Of a stretch of 64,000 nt of DNA, positions 53,786 through 62,234 are shown one piece after another. The DNA is from Henriciella sp. (lineage in GTDB: Bacteria > Pseudomonadota > Alphaproteobacteria > Caulobacterales > Hyphomonadaceae), in assembly GCA_021776655.1 (NCBI GenBank), contig JAJFFK010000042.1, positions 1 through 64,000 on the forward strand, in the 5' to 3' direction. The number at the start of each line of letters is the position of its first letter. Position 1 is the first letter of the stretch. Under the pieces are notes generated by a model. The model was not told the origin of the DNA and did no database searches. It worked only from the letters and a program-made list of their open reading frames with translations. The position numbers and the translations under genes were made by a program.

Positions 53786-53871
53786 ACCCGGCCTATTCCA
53801 GTGACTAAGAGAGCAAGGCGCGCCCGTTCGGTGCGTCTTTTCTTTTGCCGATAATCTGACCGGACCGCCCC

Positions 53872-56847
53872 ATGATTGACCAGCGTTTTGATCCCAAAGC
53901 TCACGAGCAGCGCATTTATGAACGCTGGGAAGAAGCCGGGTGCTTCAAGCCATCTGGCGACACGAGTGCGCAGCCTTACGCAATCATGATCCCGCCGCCA
54001 AATGTCACCGGCAGCCTGCATATGGGCCACGCGCTGAACCATACGATCCAGGACATCCTGTGCCGGTTCGAACGAATGCGCGGCAAGAATGTGCTGTGGC
54101 AACCGGGCATGGACCATGCGGGTATCGCGACGCAGATGGTGGTTGAGCGCAAACTCGCCGCGACTGGCAATCAGAGCCGCCGTGAGCTTGGCCGTGAGGC
54201 GTTCATTGAGAAGGTCTGGGAGTGGAAAACCCAATCCGGTGGGCAGATCCTTGAGCAGGACAAGCGGCTTGGCTCAAGCATGGATTGGTCGCGGGAAAAA
54301 TTCACGCTCGACCCGGACATGTCCGAGGCGGTGACCAAGGTGTTCGTCGAGCTGTACGAGCAGGGGCTGATCTACCGCGACAAGCGGCTGGTCAATTGGG
54401 ACCCACATTTCGAGACCGCGATTTCGGACATTGAGGTCGAGCAGAAAGAAGTCGCCGGGCATTTCTGGCATTTGCGCTATCCTCTGGCGGGCGGCGTGAC
54501 CTATGAGCACCCGGTTTTTGACGAGGATGGCGAACCGGCAGGCACCGAGACGCGCGACTATGTTGTGGTGGCGACGACGCGGCCAGAGACGATGCTGGGG
54601 GATACCGGTGTTGCTGTGCACCCGAGTGATGAGCGGTATGCCGGACTGGTTGGGAAATTTGTTGACCTGCCGATTGTTGGGCGGCGTATTCCGATTGTGG
54701 CGGACGAGTATGCTGATCCTGAAAAGGGCTCAGGCGCAGTGAAGATCACCCCGGCGCACGATTTCAACGATTTTGAGGTCGGCAAGCGGGCCGGGCTGGC
54801 CGTGCTGAATATTCTCACGGGCAAGGCGGCGATTGTTGGCGGCGGCGAGGCAGAAGCGGCGTGTATTCCGGCAGATTATGTCGGCTTGGACCGCTTCGAG
54901 GCACGTAAACAGGTTGTTTCGGCGTTTGAAGCGCTTGGTCTGTTACAAGAGATAGAAAAGAAGAAGATCGAACAGCCGTTTGGTGATCGCTCTGGCGTCG
55001 TAGTTGAGCCTTGGCTGACCGATCAATGGTATGTCGATGCCGAGAAACTGGCCGTGCCTGCGCTGGAGGCGGTGAAATCTGGCCGCACGCGCTTCGTGCC
55101 GGAAAATTGGGACAAGACTTATTATAACTGGATGGACAATATCCAGCCGTGGTGTGTGTCGCGGCAACTCTGGTGGGGGCACCGGATTCCGGTTTGGTAT
55201 GGGCCAACTTTGGACAAAAATGGACTGCTTGAAAAAGACAAGCCGTATACTGTTATCGTAGCTTTCACAGAAGAAGAGGCGCTAGAAAAAGCAAAAATCC
55301 ATTATCAAGACAATTGTCAGAAAGAAGTGGAAATTCAAATTGATTCTTCTAAGGATCGCAATTTTTATAAACACATAAGTCTGGACAAAGAGTTCAAGGC
55401 AAAAACTACTATAGGCTTTTCTAGAGACCCAGACGTCCTGGACACTTGGTTCTCGTCCGCGCTGTGGCCGTTCTCGACGCAGGGTTGGCCGAATGAAACG
55501 GACGCCTTGAAGCAATTCTATCCCGGCGCGGTTCTGGTGACGGCACCGGATATTATCTTCTTCTGGGTCGCCAGAATGATGATGATGGGACTGAACTTCA
55601 TGGACGGGGAAGTGCCGTTCAAGGACGTTTATATCCATGCGATTGTTCGCGATGAGAGTGGCAAGAAGATGTCGAAATCGGAGGGCAATGTCATCGATCC
55701 GGTCGATCTGATCGACGGGATTGATGTTGATGCTTTGGTCGCGAAGCGCACGACAGGCCTGCGTCGCCCTGAAACCGCGCCGCAGGTTGAGAAAGATACC
55801 CGCAAACGCTTCCCGAACGGGTTTGAGTCGTTTGGCGCCGACGCGCTACGCTTCACGCTCGCCGCAATGGCGACCAAGGGGCGCGACATCAATCTCGCGG
55901 TTGATCGCGTCGCTGGATATCGCAATTTCGGCACGAAATTATGGAACGCGACCCGATTCGCACAAATGTCCGAGGCCGCGTTCGGAACCTCGGTAAACCC
56001 GGAAACACTGGGTGTCCCGCTGAATCGTTGGATTGTCGGTGAAGTGTACGCCTGCGCATCTGCTGTCAGCGAAGCGATCGAGGATTATCGCTTCAACGAC
56101 GCCGCCAGTGCGATCTATCATTTTATCTGGGACGTGTTTTGTGACTGGTATCTGGAGCTGTCCAAGCCGATTTTGCAGGGCGAAGATGGCGCGGACAAGG
56201 ATGAGACGCAAAAGGTGCTCGGCTGGACGCTGGATCAGATATTCAAAATCCTGCACCCCTTCTCGCCGTTCATCACTGAAACACTCTGGGAACAGACCCT
56301 TGAGGCCCGCCCATCTGGTTTCCTTATGCAGCAACGTTGGCCCGGTTTGGAGAACGGTTGGAGCGACAAAGCGGCGAAAGATGAAATTGACTGGGTTTTG
56401 CGAACAATTTCTTCAGTACGATCCGTACGCTCTGACGTGAACGTTCCGGCTGGGGCGAAAGTGCCTGCAATCATTGCAGGTGTGAGCGAGGTGGCACGCG
56501 CACGGATTGACACGCACCGCGATGTGATCATGCGCCTTGCGCGCCTGGACTCGCTAAAAATAGCCGATATCACCCCTGCAGGCGCCGTAAAATGCGTAGT
56601 TGATGAGGCGACGCTGGCACTGGAAATTGCCGATCTGATTGACCCAGAAGCTGAGATTGAACGCCTCGACAAACAGCTCGGAAAACTTAACGGCGAGATC
56701 ACCGGATTGGAAAAACGACTGGGCAATGAAGCCTTCGTTGCCAAAGCGCCTGAAGACGTTGTTGCCGAGCAACGCGTGCGGCTTGCCGACCTGCTGGCAA
56801 CGCGCGATAAACTGACGACAGCGCGAGATCAACTCGCGGCGCTATAG
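53872..56847 (+). CDS. valS: Valyl-tRNA synthetase with an AT-rich internal patch
   Basis: 991 aa class I synthetase, all parts in frame. HIGH box as HMGH at residues 50-53; CP1 editing domain with TTRPETMLGDTGVAVHPSDE; second catalytic part WWGHRIPVWYG, DPDVLDTWFSSALWPFSTQG; KMSKS at about 599-603; anticodon-binding helices; and the C-terminal coiled coil from about residue 920 (EIERLDKQLGKLNGEITGLE). Residues about 444-523 (55201-55440) are encoded by DNA of 38% GC by hand count against 62% in the 60 bases on either side, and are Lys/Glu/Ile-rich (LEKAKIHYQDNCQKEVEIQI). The reading frame is kept, so the enzyme should be functional. Confidence 0.96.
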   Translation: MIDQRFDPKAHEQRIYERWEEAGCFKPSGDTSAQPYAIMIPPPNVTGSLHMGHALNHTIQDILCRFERMRGKNVLWQPGMDHAGIATQMVVERKLAATGNQSRRELGREAFIEKVWEWKTQSGGQILEQDKRLGSSMDWSREKFTLDPDMSEAVTKVFVELYEQGLIYRDKRLVNWDPHFETAISDIEVEQKEVAGHFWHLRYPLAGGVTYEHPVFDEDGEPAGTETRDYVVVATTRPETMLGDTGVAVHPSDERYAGLVGKFVDLPIVGRRIPIVADEYADPEKGSGAVKITPAHDFNDFEVGKRAGLAVLNILTGKAAIVGGGEAEAACIPADYVGLDRFEARKQVVSAFEALGLLQEIEKKKIEQPFGDRSGVVVEPWLTDQWYVDAEKLAVPALEAVKSGRTRFVPENWDKTYYNWMDNIQPWCVSRQLWWGHRIPVWYGPTLDKNGLLEKDKPYTVIVAFTEEEALEKAKIHYQDNCQKEVEIQIDSSKDRNFYKHISLDKEFKAKTTIGFSRDPDVLDTWFSSALWPFSTQGWPNETDALKQFYPGAVLVTAPDIIFFWVARMMMMGLNFMDGEVPFKDVYIHAIVRDESGKKMSKSEGNVIDPVDLIDGIDVDALVAKRTTGLRRPETAPQVEKDTRKRFPNGFESFGADALRFTLAAMATKGRDINLAVDRVAGYRNFGTKLWNATRFAQMSEAAFGTSVNPETLGVPLNRWIVGEVYACASAVSEAIEDYRFNDAASAIYHFIWDVFCDWYLELSKPILQGEDGADKDETQKVLGWTLDQIFKILHPFSPFITETLWEQTLEARPSGFLMQQRWPGLENGWSDKAAKDEIDWVLRTISSVRSVRSDVNVPAGAKVPAIIAGVSEVARARIDTHRDVIMRLARLDSLKIADITPAGAVKCVVDEATLALEIADLIDPEAEIERLDKQLGKLNGEITGLEKRLGNEAFVAKAPEDVVAEQRVRLADLLATRDKLTTARDQLAAL

Positions 56848-56854
56848 GAGAAAG

Positions 56855-56959
56855 ATGATTGCAAAAGCTATTACTGAGTATGTTTTCAACTTACCCGGGA
56901 TGTATTGCGGCATGATTGACCCGAATGGCTTTGAAACGGCGATATTTGAGGTAGAATAG
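56855..56959 (+). CDS. Possible small protein downstream of valS
   Basis: 34 codons starting eight bases after the valS stop with a good ribosome binding site (aggag, four bases before the ATG). The product begins MIAKAITEYVFNLPGMYCGM and ends in an acidic tail (FETAIFEVE). It has no membrane segment and I know no match. Its position in the valS transcript and ribosome binding site support translation; its small size means chance is a fair alternative. Confidence 0.35.
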   Translation: MIAKAITEYVFNLPGMYCGMIDPNGFETAIFEVE

Positions 56960-57024
56960 CCCTTTTGGCGTGGTGACAGCGGCGCGCTGCACGGTTAGGT
57001 CTGACCGCGAAGAGGATATCACTT

Positions 57025-58752
57025 ATGAGTAAGACATGGGACAAATCCCGCCTGCCGTCTCGGCATGTGACCGAAGGCCCGGCACGATCTCCACATCGCA
57101 GCTATTATTACGCGATGGGCTTGTCTACGGCTGACATCAAGAAGCCATTTGTCGGGGTCGCCTCGTGCTGGAATGAGGCCGCGCCGTGCAACACCGCACT
57201 GATGCGCCAGGCCCATGCCGTGTCTGAAGGTGTCAAAGCCGCCAATGGTACGCCGCGCGAGTTCTGCACGATCACGGTGACCGATGGCATCGCGATGGGA
57301 CATGAGGGCATGCGTTCGTCTCTGGTTAGCCGCGACTGGATTGCCGACACGGTTGAACTGACGATACGCGGGCATTCCTATGATGCACTGGTCGGGGTGG
57401 CGGGCTGTGACAAGTCGCTGCCGGGGATGATGATGGCGATGCTGCGTCTGAACGTGCCGAGTGTGTTTCTCTATGGCGGATCGATCATGCCGGGCCGGTT
57501 CGAAGGCAAGGATGTCACCGTGCTGGACGTGTTCGAAGCGGTCGGTGCGAATGCGGCGGGTATGAACACGATGAGCGACGAGAAACTGGCCGCATTGGAA
57601 AAGCTCGCCTGTCCGGGCGAGGGCGCTTGCGGCGGGCAGTTTACGGCCAATACGATGGCGTGTGTGTCTGAAGCGATTGGGCTTGCTTTGCCGCTGTCAT
57701 CAGCGCTGCCTGCGCCTTATCTCAACCGCGATGAATACGCCGTCGCGTCTGGCGAGGCGGTCATGCGCTTGATTGCAACGAACTTGCGACCGCGCGATAT
57801 CTGTACACGCAAAGCATTTGAGAACGCAGCAATTGTGGTCGCCGCAACCGGCGGGTCGACGAATGCGGCCTTGCACCTGCCAGCGATGGCACATGAGTGC
57901 GGTGTCGCGTTCGACTTGAAGGATGTTGCCGAAGCGTTCGCCAAGACGCCGTATATTGCCGACCTGAAACCCGGCGGGAATTATGTCGCCAAGGACTTTG
58001 GCGAAGCGGGCGGTGTGCCAATGCTGATGAAAACGCTACTGGCCGAGGGCCTGATCCATGGTGACTGCATGACTGTGACCGGTAAGACGATTGCAGAAAA
58101 TCTTGAGGATGTGGTGTTCGACCCCACTCAAAAAGTGATCTATCCTGCCAGTGCGCCGATCACCAAAACGGGCGGCGTTGTCGGTCTTTGGGGCTCGCTC
58201 GCGCCTGAAGGTGCAATTGTGAAAGTTGCGGGACTGGAAAAGCTGCAATTTACCGGCCCGGCCCGCGTATTCGATGGCGAGGAAGCGTGTTTCGCGGCGG
58301 TTGAAAACCGTGACTATAAAGAAGGCGATGTCCTGGTGATCCGGTATGAAGGCCCAAAGGGCGGCCCTGGCATGCGCGAAATGCTCTCAACCACGGCGGC
58401 GATTTACGGGCAGAGCATGGGCGACCGCGTAGCCTTGATTACGGATGGACGGTTCTCTGGTGCCACCCGTGGCTTCTGTGTTGGTCATGTCGGACCCGAA
58501 GCACAGGAAGGCGGCCCGATTGGCCTGATCGAGACGGGCGACATCATCTCGATCGATGCGGAAAAAGGCACGATCGACATCCGCTTGACCCCAGCTGAAA
58601 TGCAGGCGAGACGGCAAAAATGGAGCCCACGTGTGACTGCTTATGGGTCCGGTGTGCTGGCCAAGTTCGCAAAACTCGTCGGACCGGCGCATAAGGGCGC
58701 AGTGACGCATGAAGGCTATGATGGGGAACGCCACATCTATGCAGATATTTGA
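57025..58752 (+). CDS. ilvD: Dihydroxy-acid dehydratase
   Basis: 575 aa. Fe-S enzyme of branched-chain amino acid synthesis converting 2,3-dihydroxy acids to 2-keto acids. Cluster cysteines are in [20 protein letters not shown] and [20 protein letters not shown]; further blocks are [20 protein letters not shown] and [20 protein letters not shown]. Length is complete. Ribosome binding site agagga precedes the start. No leader peptide or attenuator is evident in the 65 bases before it. Confidence 0.97.
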   Translation: MSKTWDKSRLPSRHVTEGPARSPHRSYYYAMGLSTADIKKPFVGVASCWNEAAPCNTALMRQAHAVSEGVKAANGTPREFCTITVTDGIAMGHEGMRSSLVSRDWIADTVELTIRGHSYDALVGVAGCDKSLPGMMMAMLRLNVPSVFLYGGSIMPGRFEGKDVTVLDVFEAVGANAAGMNTMSDEKLAALEKLACPGEGACGGQFTANTMACVSEAIGLALPLSSALPAPYLNRDEYAVASGEAVMRLIATNLRPRDICTRKAFENAAIVVAATGGSTNAALHLPAMAHECGVAFDLKDVAEAFAKTPYIADLKPGGNYVAKDFGEAGGVPMLMKTLLAEGLIHGDCMTVTGKTIAENLEDVVFDPTQKVIYPASAPITKTGGVVGLWGSLAPEGAIVKVAGLEKLQFTGPARVFDGEEACFAAVENRDYKEGDVLVIRYEGPKGGPGMREMLSTTAAIYGQSMGDRVALITDGRFSGATRGFCVGHVGPEAQEGGPIGLIETGDIISIDAEKGTIDIRLTPAEMQARRQKWSPRVTAYGSGVLAKFAKLVGPAHKGAVTHEGYDGERHIYADI

Positions 58753-58861
58753 TCGCGATGAATGGCCCCACAGGACAGATCTTCAATCATGAAGATAGAA
58801 AGGCGCGGTTGTGGCGGTCTTGTTCAGACAACTTTCAGGATTGCTGTGAGATAAATCCAAT

Positions 58862-59257
58862 ATGATCAAACATCTATCCAAGATTGCAACGGCCGGGTTG
58901 ATCGGCATGTCGATGGTTCCAGTGGCCAGTGCTTTGTCGGCGACGCAAGCCAGAGAGTGCAGGGCAATGAATGCCAGTATCCAGGTTCGCCAGACCGAGG
59001 CCCGCCAATCTGCTGATCTTCGAGATACGCTGCTGATCGGTGTAGAGGACGCCGGCGATGCTTGGGAAGCTGCCGAAGCGGTCCGTCTCTTCAGTCCGAC
59101 GCATGCAGCTGACGCCGATACCAAGCGAGCCACCTATGACGCCCTGAAGCAAGATTTGATGCGCCTCGAAATGGCACTTCAATCGTCTGTTTCGATGATC
59201 AATAGTGATGTCGCGGCCTATAATGGTCGCTGTGGAATGACCCGCGCTAGTCGCTAA
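58862..59257 (+). CDS. Exported hypothetical protein
   Basis: 131 aa with a signal peptide (IATAGLIGMSMVPVASALSA, cleavage near residue 25). The mature part is helical and charged, with two Cys (RECRAMNASIQ near the start, NGRCGMTRASR at the end) that could form a disulfide joining its ends. No family recognised; periplasmic. The ATG at 58862 has no clear ribosome binding site. The last 11 bases overlap the convergent xthA gene. Confidence 0.7.
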   Translation: MIKHLSKIATAGLIGMSMVPVASALSATQARECRAMNASIQVRQTEARQSADLRDTLLIGVEDAGDAWEAAEAVRLFSPTHAADADTKRATYDALKQDLMRLEMALQSSVSMINSDVAAYNGRCGMTRASR

Positions 59258-60026
59258 ACGTCGCAATCACCGGAACATGATCTGACGGTTTTTCCAATTC
59301 CCGGGCCTTGCGATAGATTTCAACTTTTTCAAGTCGATCTGCCGCTTGCGGACTAAGCAGGTGATGGTCAATCCGAATGCCCTGGTCTTTCGGAAACGCG
59401 CCGCCTTGATAATCCCAGAATGTATATTGATGGGCGCGGTTATCGCTGGCTTCAAACGCCTCGGTCAGGCCAAGCGTCTTGAGGCGCTGAAACGCCGCGC
59501 GGCAGGCGGGCAGGGTGAGCGCGTCGCCTTCCCAAACCGTGGGTTCCCAGCAATCCTCGCCTCTGGGAATGACATTATAATCTCCGCACAGCGTAAAGGC
59601 CTCCTCGTCCTGTAGCAGAGCCTGCGTGTGCGCGTGCAGCTGCGCCATCCAACCGATCTTGTAATCAAATTTCGGACCCGGGGCAGGGTTACCATTTGGC
59701 AGGTATAGGCCGCCGACACGAATGGGACTGTCTGAGAGGACCAGCGCCTCGATATAGCGCGCTTGTGCGTCGCTCTCATCACCGGGCAGGCCTTTGCGGA
59801 TATCCTCAAGCGGGTGTCGAGACAGTAGCGCAACACCATTATAGCTTTTCTGGCCATGGACTGCGCAATTATAGCCCAATTCCTCAATTTCGAGATACGG
59901 AAACGCGTCCGTTTCGCATTTGATTTCCTGCAAGCAGATTACATCGCAATCAATCGCGCCGAGCACGTCAATTACCGTTGCCAAACGGGCTTTGATCGAA
60001 TTCACATTCCAGGTCGCAATACGCAT
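59247..60026 (-). CDS. xthA: Exodeoxyribonuclease III
   Basis: 259 aa AP endonuclease/3'-exonuclease of base excision repair. Marks: MRIATWNVNSIKARLATVID, ICLQEIKCETDAFP (metal-binding Glu), GLYLPNGNPAPGPKFDYKIG, LCGDYNVIPRGEDCWEP (DYN), TFWDYQGGAFPKDQGIRIDH and LEKPSDHVPVIATFSD with the catalytic SDH. Complete. Divergent from the ArsR gene by 101 bases. Confidence 0.96.
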   Translation of the reverse strand: MRIATWNVNSIKARLATVIDVLGAIDCDVICLQEIKCETDAFPYLEIEELGYNCAVHGQKSYNGVALLSRHPLEDIRKGLPGDESDAQARYIEALVLSDSPIRVGGLYLPNGNPAPGPKFDYKIGWMAQLHAHTQALLQDEEAFTLCGDYNVIPRGEDCWEPTVWEGDALTLPACRAAFQRLKTLGLTEAFEASDNRAHQYTFWDYQGGAFPKDQGIRIDHHLLSPQAADRLEKVEIYRKARELEKPSDHVPVIATFSD

Positions 60027-60075
60027 GGCGCCTTTTAACTTGCTTGGCTGAAAGCGCTAGTGATTTTGAAAGCAC

Positions 60076-60125
60076 TTGACATGAAACCATAAGGTTTCCC
60101 ATAAGGGGAACTGAAAGGTTTCATA
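60076..60125 (+). promoter_or_regulatory. Promoter and operator of the ArsR-SRPBCC pair
   Basis: A perfect -35 box TTGACA (60076-60081) is followed at 18 bases by CATAAG, a weak -10. Between them lies GAAACC-ATAA-GGTTTC (60083-60098), a perfect inverted repeat; its outer half-site ATGAAACC recurs inverted as GGTTTCAT at 60118-60125, two bases before the start codon. The arrangement fits autorepression by the ArsR-type protein. Confidence 0.55.
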
Positions 60126-60127
60126 TC

Positions 60128-60442
60128 ATGCAAAGCGAAACTGTCTTCCGCGCCATAGGTGATCCGACCCGGCGCCAGATCATCGGTATGCTGACGACAT
60201 CCGACTTGAGCGTGAATGAAATTGCCGCGCATTTTGAAATGACCAGACCCGCCGTCGCCAAACATCTTGGCGTGCTTAGAAAAGGCGGGTTGATCACTGT
60301 AACTGCACGCGGGCGGGAGCGTATTCACACGCTGCATCCTGAGGCGCTCAAACCGATCGCCGATTGGCTTGGTCTCTTCAGTCAATTCTGGGACGATAAA
60401 TTAGAAGACTTGAAACTGGCAGTGGAGGCTGACGATGAGTGA
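60128..60442 (+). CDS. ArsR-family transcriptional regulator
   Basis: 104 aa winged-helix repressor: FRAIGDPTRRQIIGMLTTSD, LSVNEIAAHFEMTRPAVAKH (recognition helix), LGVLRKGGLITVTARGRERI, and LKPIADWLGLFSQFWDDKLE. No metal-binding Cys pair is present, and the protein matches the group paired with SRPBCC proteins rather than metal sensors. Overlaps the SRPBCC gene by eight bases. Ligand unknown. Confidence 0.9.
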   Translation: MQSETVFRAIGDPTRRQIIGMLTTSDLSVNEIAAHFEMTRPAVAKHLGVLRKGGLITVTARGRERIHTLHPEALKPIADWLGLFSQFWDDKLEDLKLAVEADDE

Positions 60443-60842
60443 CGGCGTAATCATCAAGACGATTTACCTGAAAGCGACACCTGAAAAGGTCTGGAAGTTC
60501 TTGACCGAACGGGAGAAAATGGCCCGCTGGTTTCACGAGACCAACCGTGACCTGATCAAAACAGGTCCGTTTGAATACTATCGCCACGATACTGACGCCA
60601 AAGATCGCAAATTGATGTGGGGCGATGTGCTGGAAGTCGATCCGCCGACCAAACTGGTCCACACGTTCACGCATCAATGGCTCGAAGGGGTGATCACGAC
60701 CGTGACCTGGGAGCTTCTGAGCATAGAAGATGGCACCCAACTCACCCTGACGCATGAAGGTATCGAAACCTACGAAGAGCTAAGCGGACATGACAAAGGC
60801 TGGGATCAGCATCTGACCCGAATACGTAACGTCATCAACTGA
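60435..60842 (+). CDS. SRPBCC (AHSA1/START-like) domain protein
   Basis: 135 aa. Helix-grip fold of the AHSA1 type: IKTIYLKATPEKVWKFLTER, EKMARWFHETNRDLIKTGPF, WGDVLEVDPPTKLVHTFTHQ and SIEDGTQLTLTHEGIETYEE. Binds a small hydrophobic ligand; role unknown. Translationally coupled to the ArsR regulator. Last eight bases overlap the convergent DUF1287 gene. Confidence 0.88.
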   Translation: MSDGVIIKTIYLKATPEKVWKFLTEREKMARWFHETNRDLIKTGPFEYYRHDTDAKDRKLMWGDVLEVDPPTKLVHTFTHQWLEGVITTVTWELLSIEDGTQLTLTHEGIETYEELSGHDKGWDQHLTRIRNVIN

Positions 60843-61431
60843 TCGGCTGTGGCAGAAACCGAAACCGTCTTTGAGTCCCATAAGCCCAGATGCGGCTATC
60901 CTCTAGCGTGCCAAGTCCGATATTGTGGATCGCTCGAAACCGCCGATCTGGGCCGCGTTTGGTACTGATAATGCCAATATGGGGGAGCGAACCACCAACC
61001 CGGCAGGTCAGAAGATCGCCAGGCATCCAACGATGGTCATCAATTTCATGTCCGTGACGGGTCAGCCATTTTTCAATATTCGGGACGCGCCGATGATCAA
61101 TATTGCGATCAGTCCGGCGTAGCCCCCATAGTTGCGGGTAAGCTGAAAAGCTCGCGACCATATCGTCGTGAATAGCCGCCTGGAAATCAAATCCAAAAGC
61201 TACGCGATAAGCCCGGATGATGACATCGATACAGACACCGCGATCAGCGGCAACGTCGCCATTGGGATAATTCAGAGCGACATAAGACGGGTCGTACAGC
61301 GTGGTGACGCCGACTTGTTCACGCGCGGCACTGATCAATTTGTAGGAACGGACAATTTGCTCGGAAACCGGCGAATGCACAAGAGGCAGGCCAACCAGTC
61401 CAATAAGAGTGTTCCTGCGCGTCAAATCCAT
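60835..61431 (-). CDS. DUF1287 exported protein
   Basis: 198 aa. N terminus MDLTRRNTLIGLVGLPLVHS contains a twin-arginine-like TRRNTLIG followed by a short hydrophobic stretch, so Tat export is possible. DUF1287 core: VTTLYDPSYVALNYPNGDVA, DRGVCIDVIIRAYRVAFGFD (Cys and later His/Asp, an NlpC/P60-like arrangement), RNIDHRRVPNIEKWL, and MPGDLLTCRVGGSLPHIGII. A peptidoglycan or amide hydrolase role is inferred from the fold pattern, not known. Confidence 0.85.
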   Translation of the reverse strand: MDLTRRNTLIGLVGLPLVHSPVSEQIVRSYKLISAAREQVGVTTLYDPSYVALNYPNGDVAADRGVCIDVIIRAYRVAFGFDFQAAIHDDMVASFSAYPQLWGLRRTDRNIDHRRVPNIEKWLTRHGHEIDDHRWMPGDLLTCRVGGSLPHIGIISTKRGPDRRFRAIHNIGLGTLEDSRIWAYGTQRRFRFLPQPIS

Positions 61432-61482
61432 GACTTGAAGTTTGCGCGGTTAAGTGGCCGCAATTGGGCCGTTTTGTGCCGA

Positions 61483-62154
61483 TTAGAAGCCGCGCAACTC
61501 TGCGAACTCAGCTAAATCAGCGCGCTCAGTATACAGCGAGTTGACCACCGCATCCTTGTCAGGATAGCCGACCGACATACCACAATAGACCATCTCATGC
61601 TCATTCAGGCCAAAATGCGCCTTCAAGGATGGCCGCAAAACGCCCCAGCATTCCTGCATACACGTCCCCCAGCCGCGTTCTTCGGCGAGCAAAGCGAGGG
61701 TTTGCATGAACATGCCCGTATGCGCCCATTGGCCGTGTCCGACACGCTCGTCCAGAATAAAGAATACGGCCAAGGGCGCGTCAAAGAACCGGAAATTGCG
61801 CGAGAACCACATTAGCCGACTGGCCTTGTCCTCGCGTGGAATGCCGAGCTTGGCGTACATCCCCTCACCAACCGCAAAACGGTGGGCTTTCTGCGCATCG
61901 GTAATATGTTTGGGATAAATCGGACGATCCGTTGGTTCCCCGCGTGGGTTTTCAGACAGTTTCGCAGCTGCCAGATCAATCACCGCCTGCTTGGCATCCC
62001 CGGCGAGCGCGATCACGCGCCAAGGCTGCAGGTTCCCGCCAGATGGCGCGCGTTGGGCCGCATTCAGCCAGTCACGCACGTCGCTTTCTGCAAGCGCCTT
62101 ATCAAGATAGGCTCTCGTTGAACTCCGTTGCTTTACAGCCTGCGACACATCCAT
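61483..62154 (-). CDS. Nitroreductase family protein
   Basis: 223 aa FMN-dependent reductase. Marks: VKQRSSTRAYLDKALAESDV, LNAAQRAPSGGNLQPWRVIA (FMN-binding), GMFMQTLALLAEERGWGTCM and VYCGMSVGYPDKDAVVNSLY. Reduces quinones or nitro compounds with NAD(P)H; natural substrate unknown. It lies 51 bases upstream of the DUF1287 gene on the same strand. Confidence 0.92.
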   Translation of the reverse strand: MDVSQAVKQRSSTRAYLDKALAESDVRDWLNAAQRAPSGGNLQPWRVIALAGDAKQAVIDLAAAKLSENPRGEPTDRPIYPKHITDAQKAHRFAVGEGMYAKLGIPREDKASRLMWFSRNFRFFDAPLAVFFILDERVGHGQWAHTGMFMQTLALLAEERGWGTCMQECWGVLRPSLKAHFGLNEHEMVYCGMSVGYPDKDAVVNSLYTERADLAEFAELRGF

Positions 62155-62234
62155 GGCGATCTTCCTCGTTTAAGAGAGACTTAAACGACAATTACGCATC
62201 CAAACAAAGGGGTCTCGCTGGGTGAGCTATGTTT

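Noticed and set aside
58779-58796. Terminator after ilvD (ATCTTC...GAAGAT)
   Set aside because: Six AT-rich pairs and no T-run on either side.
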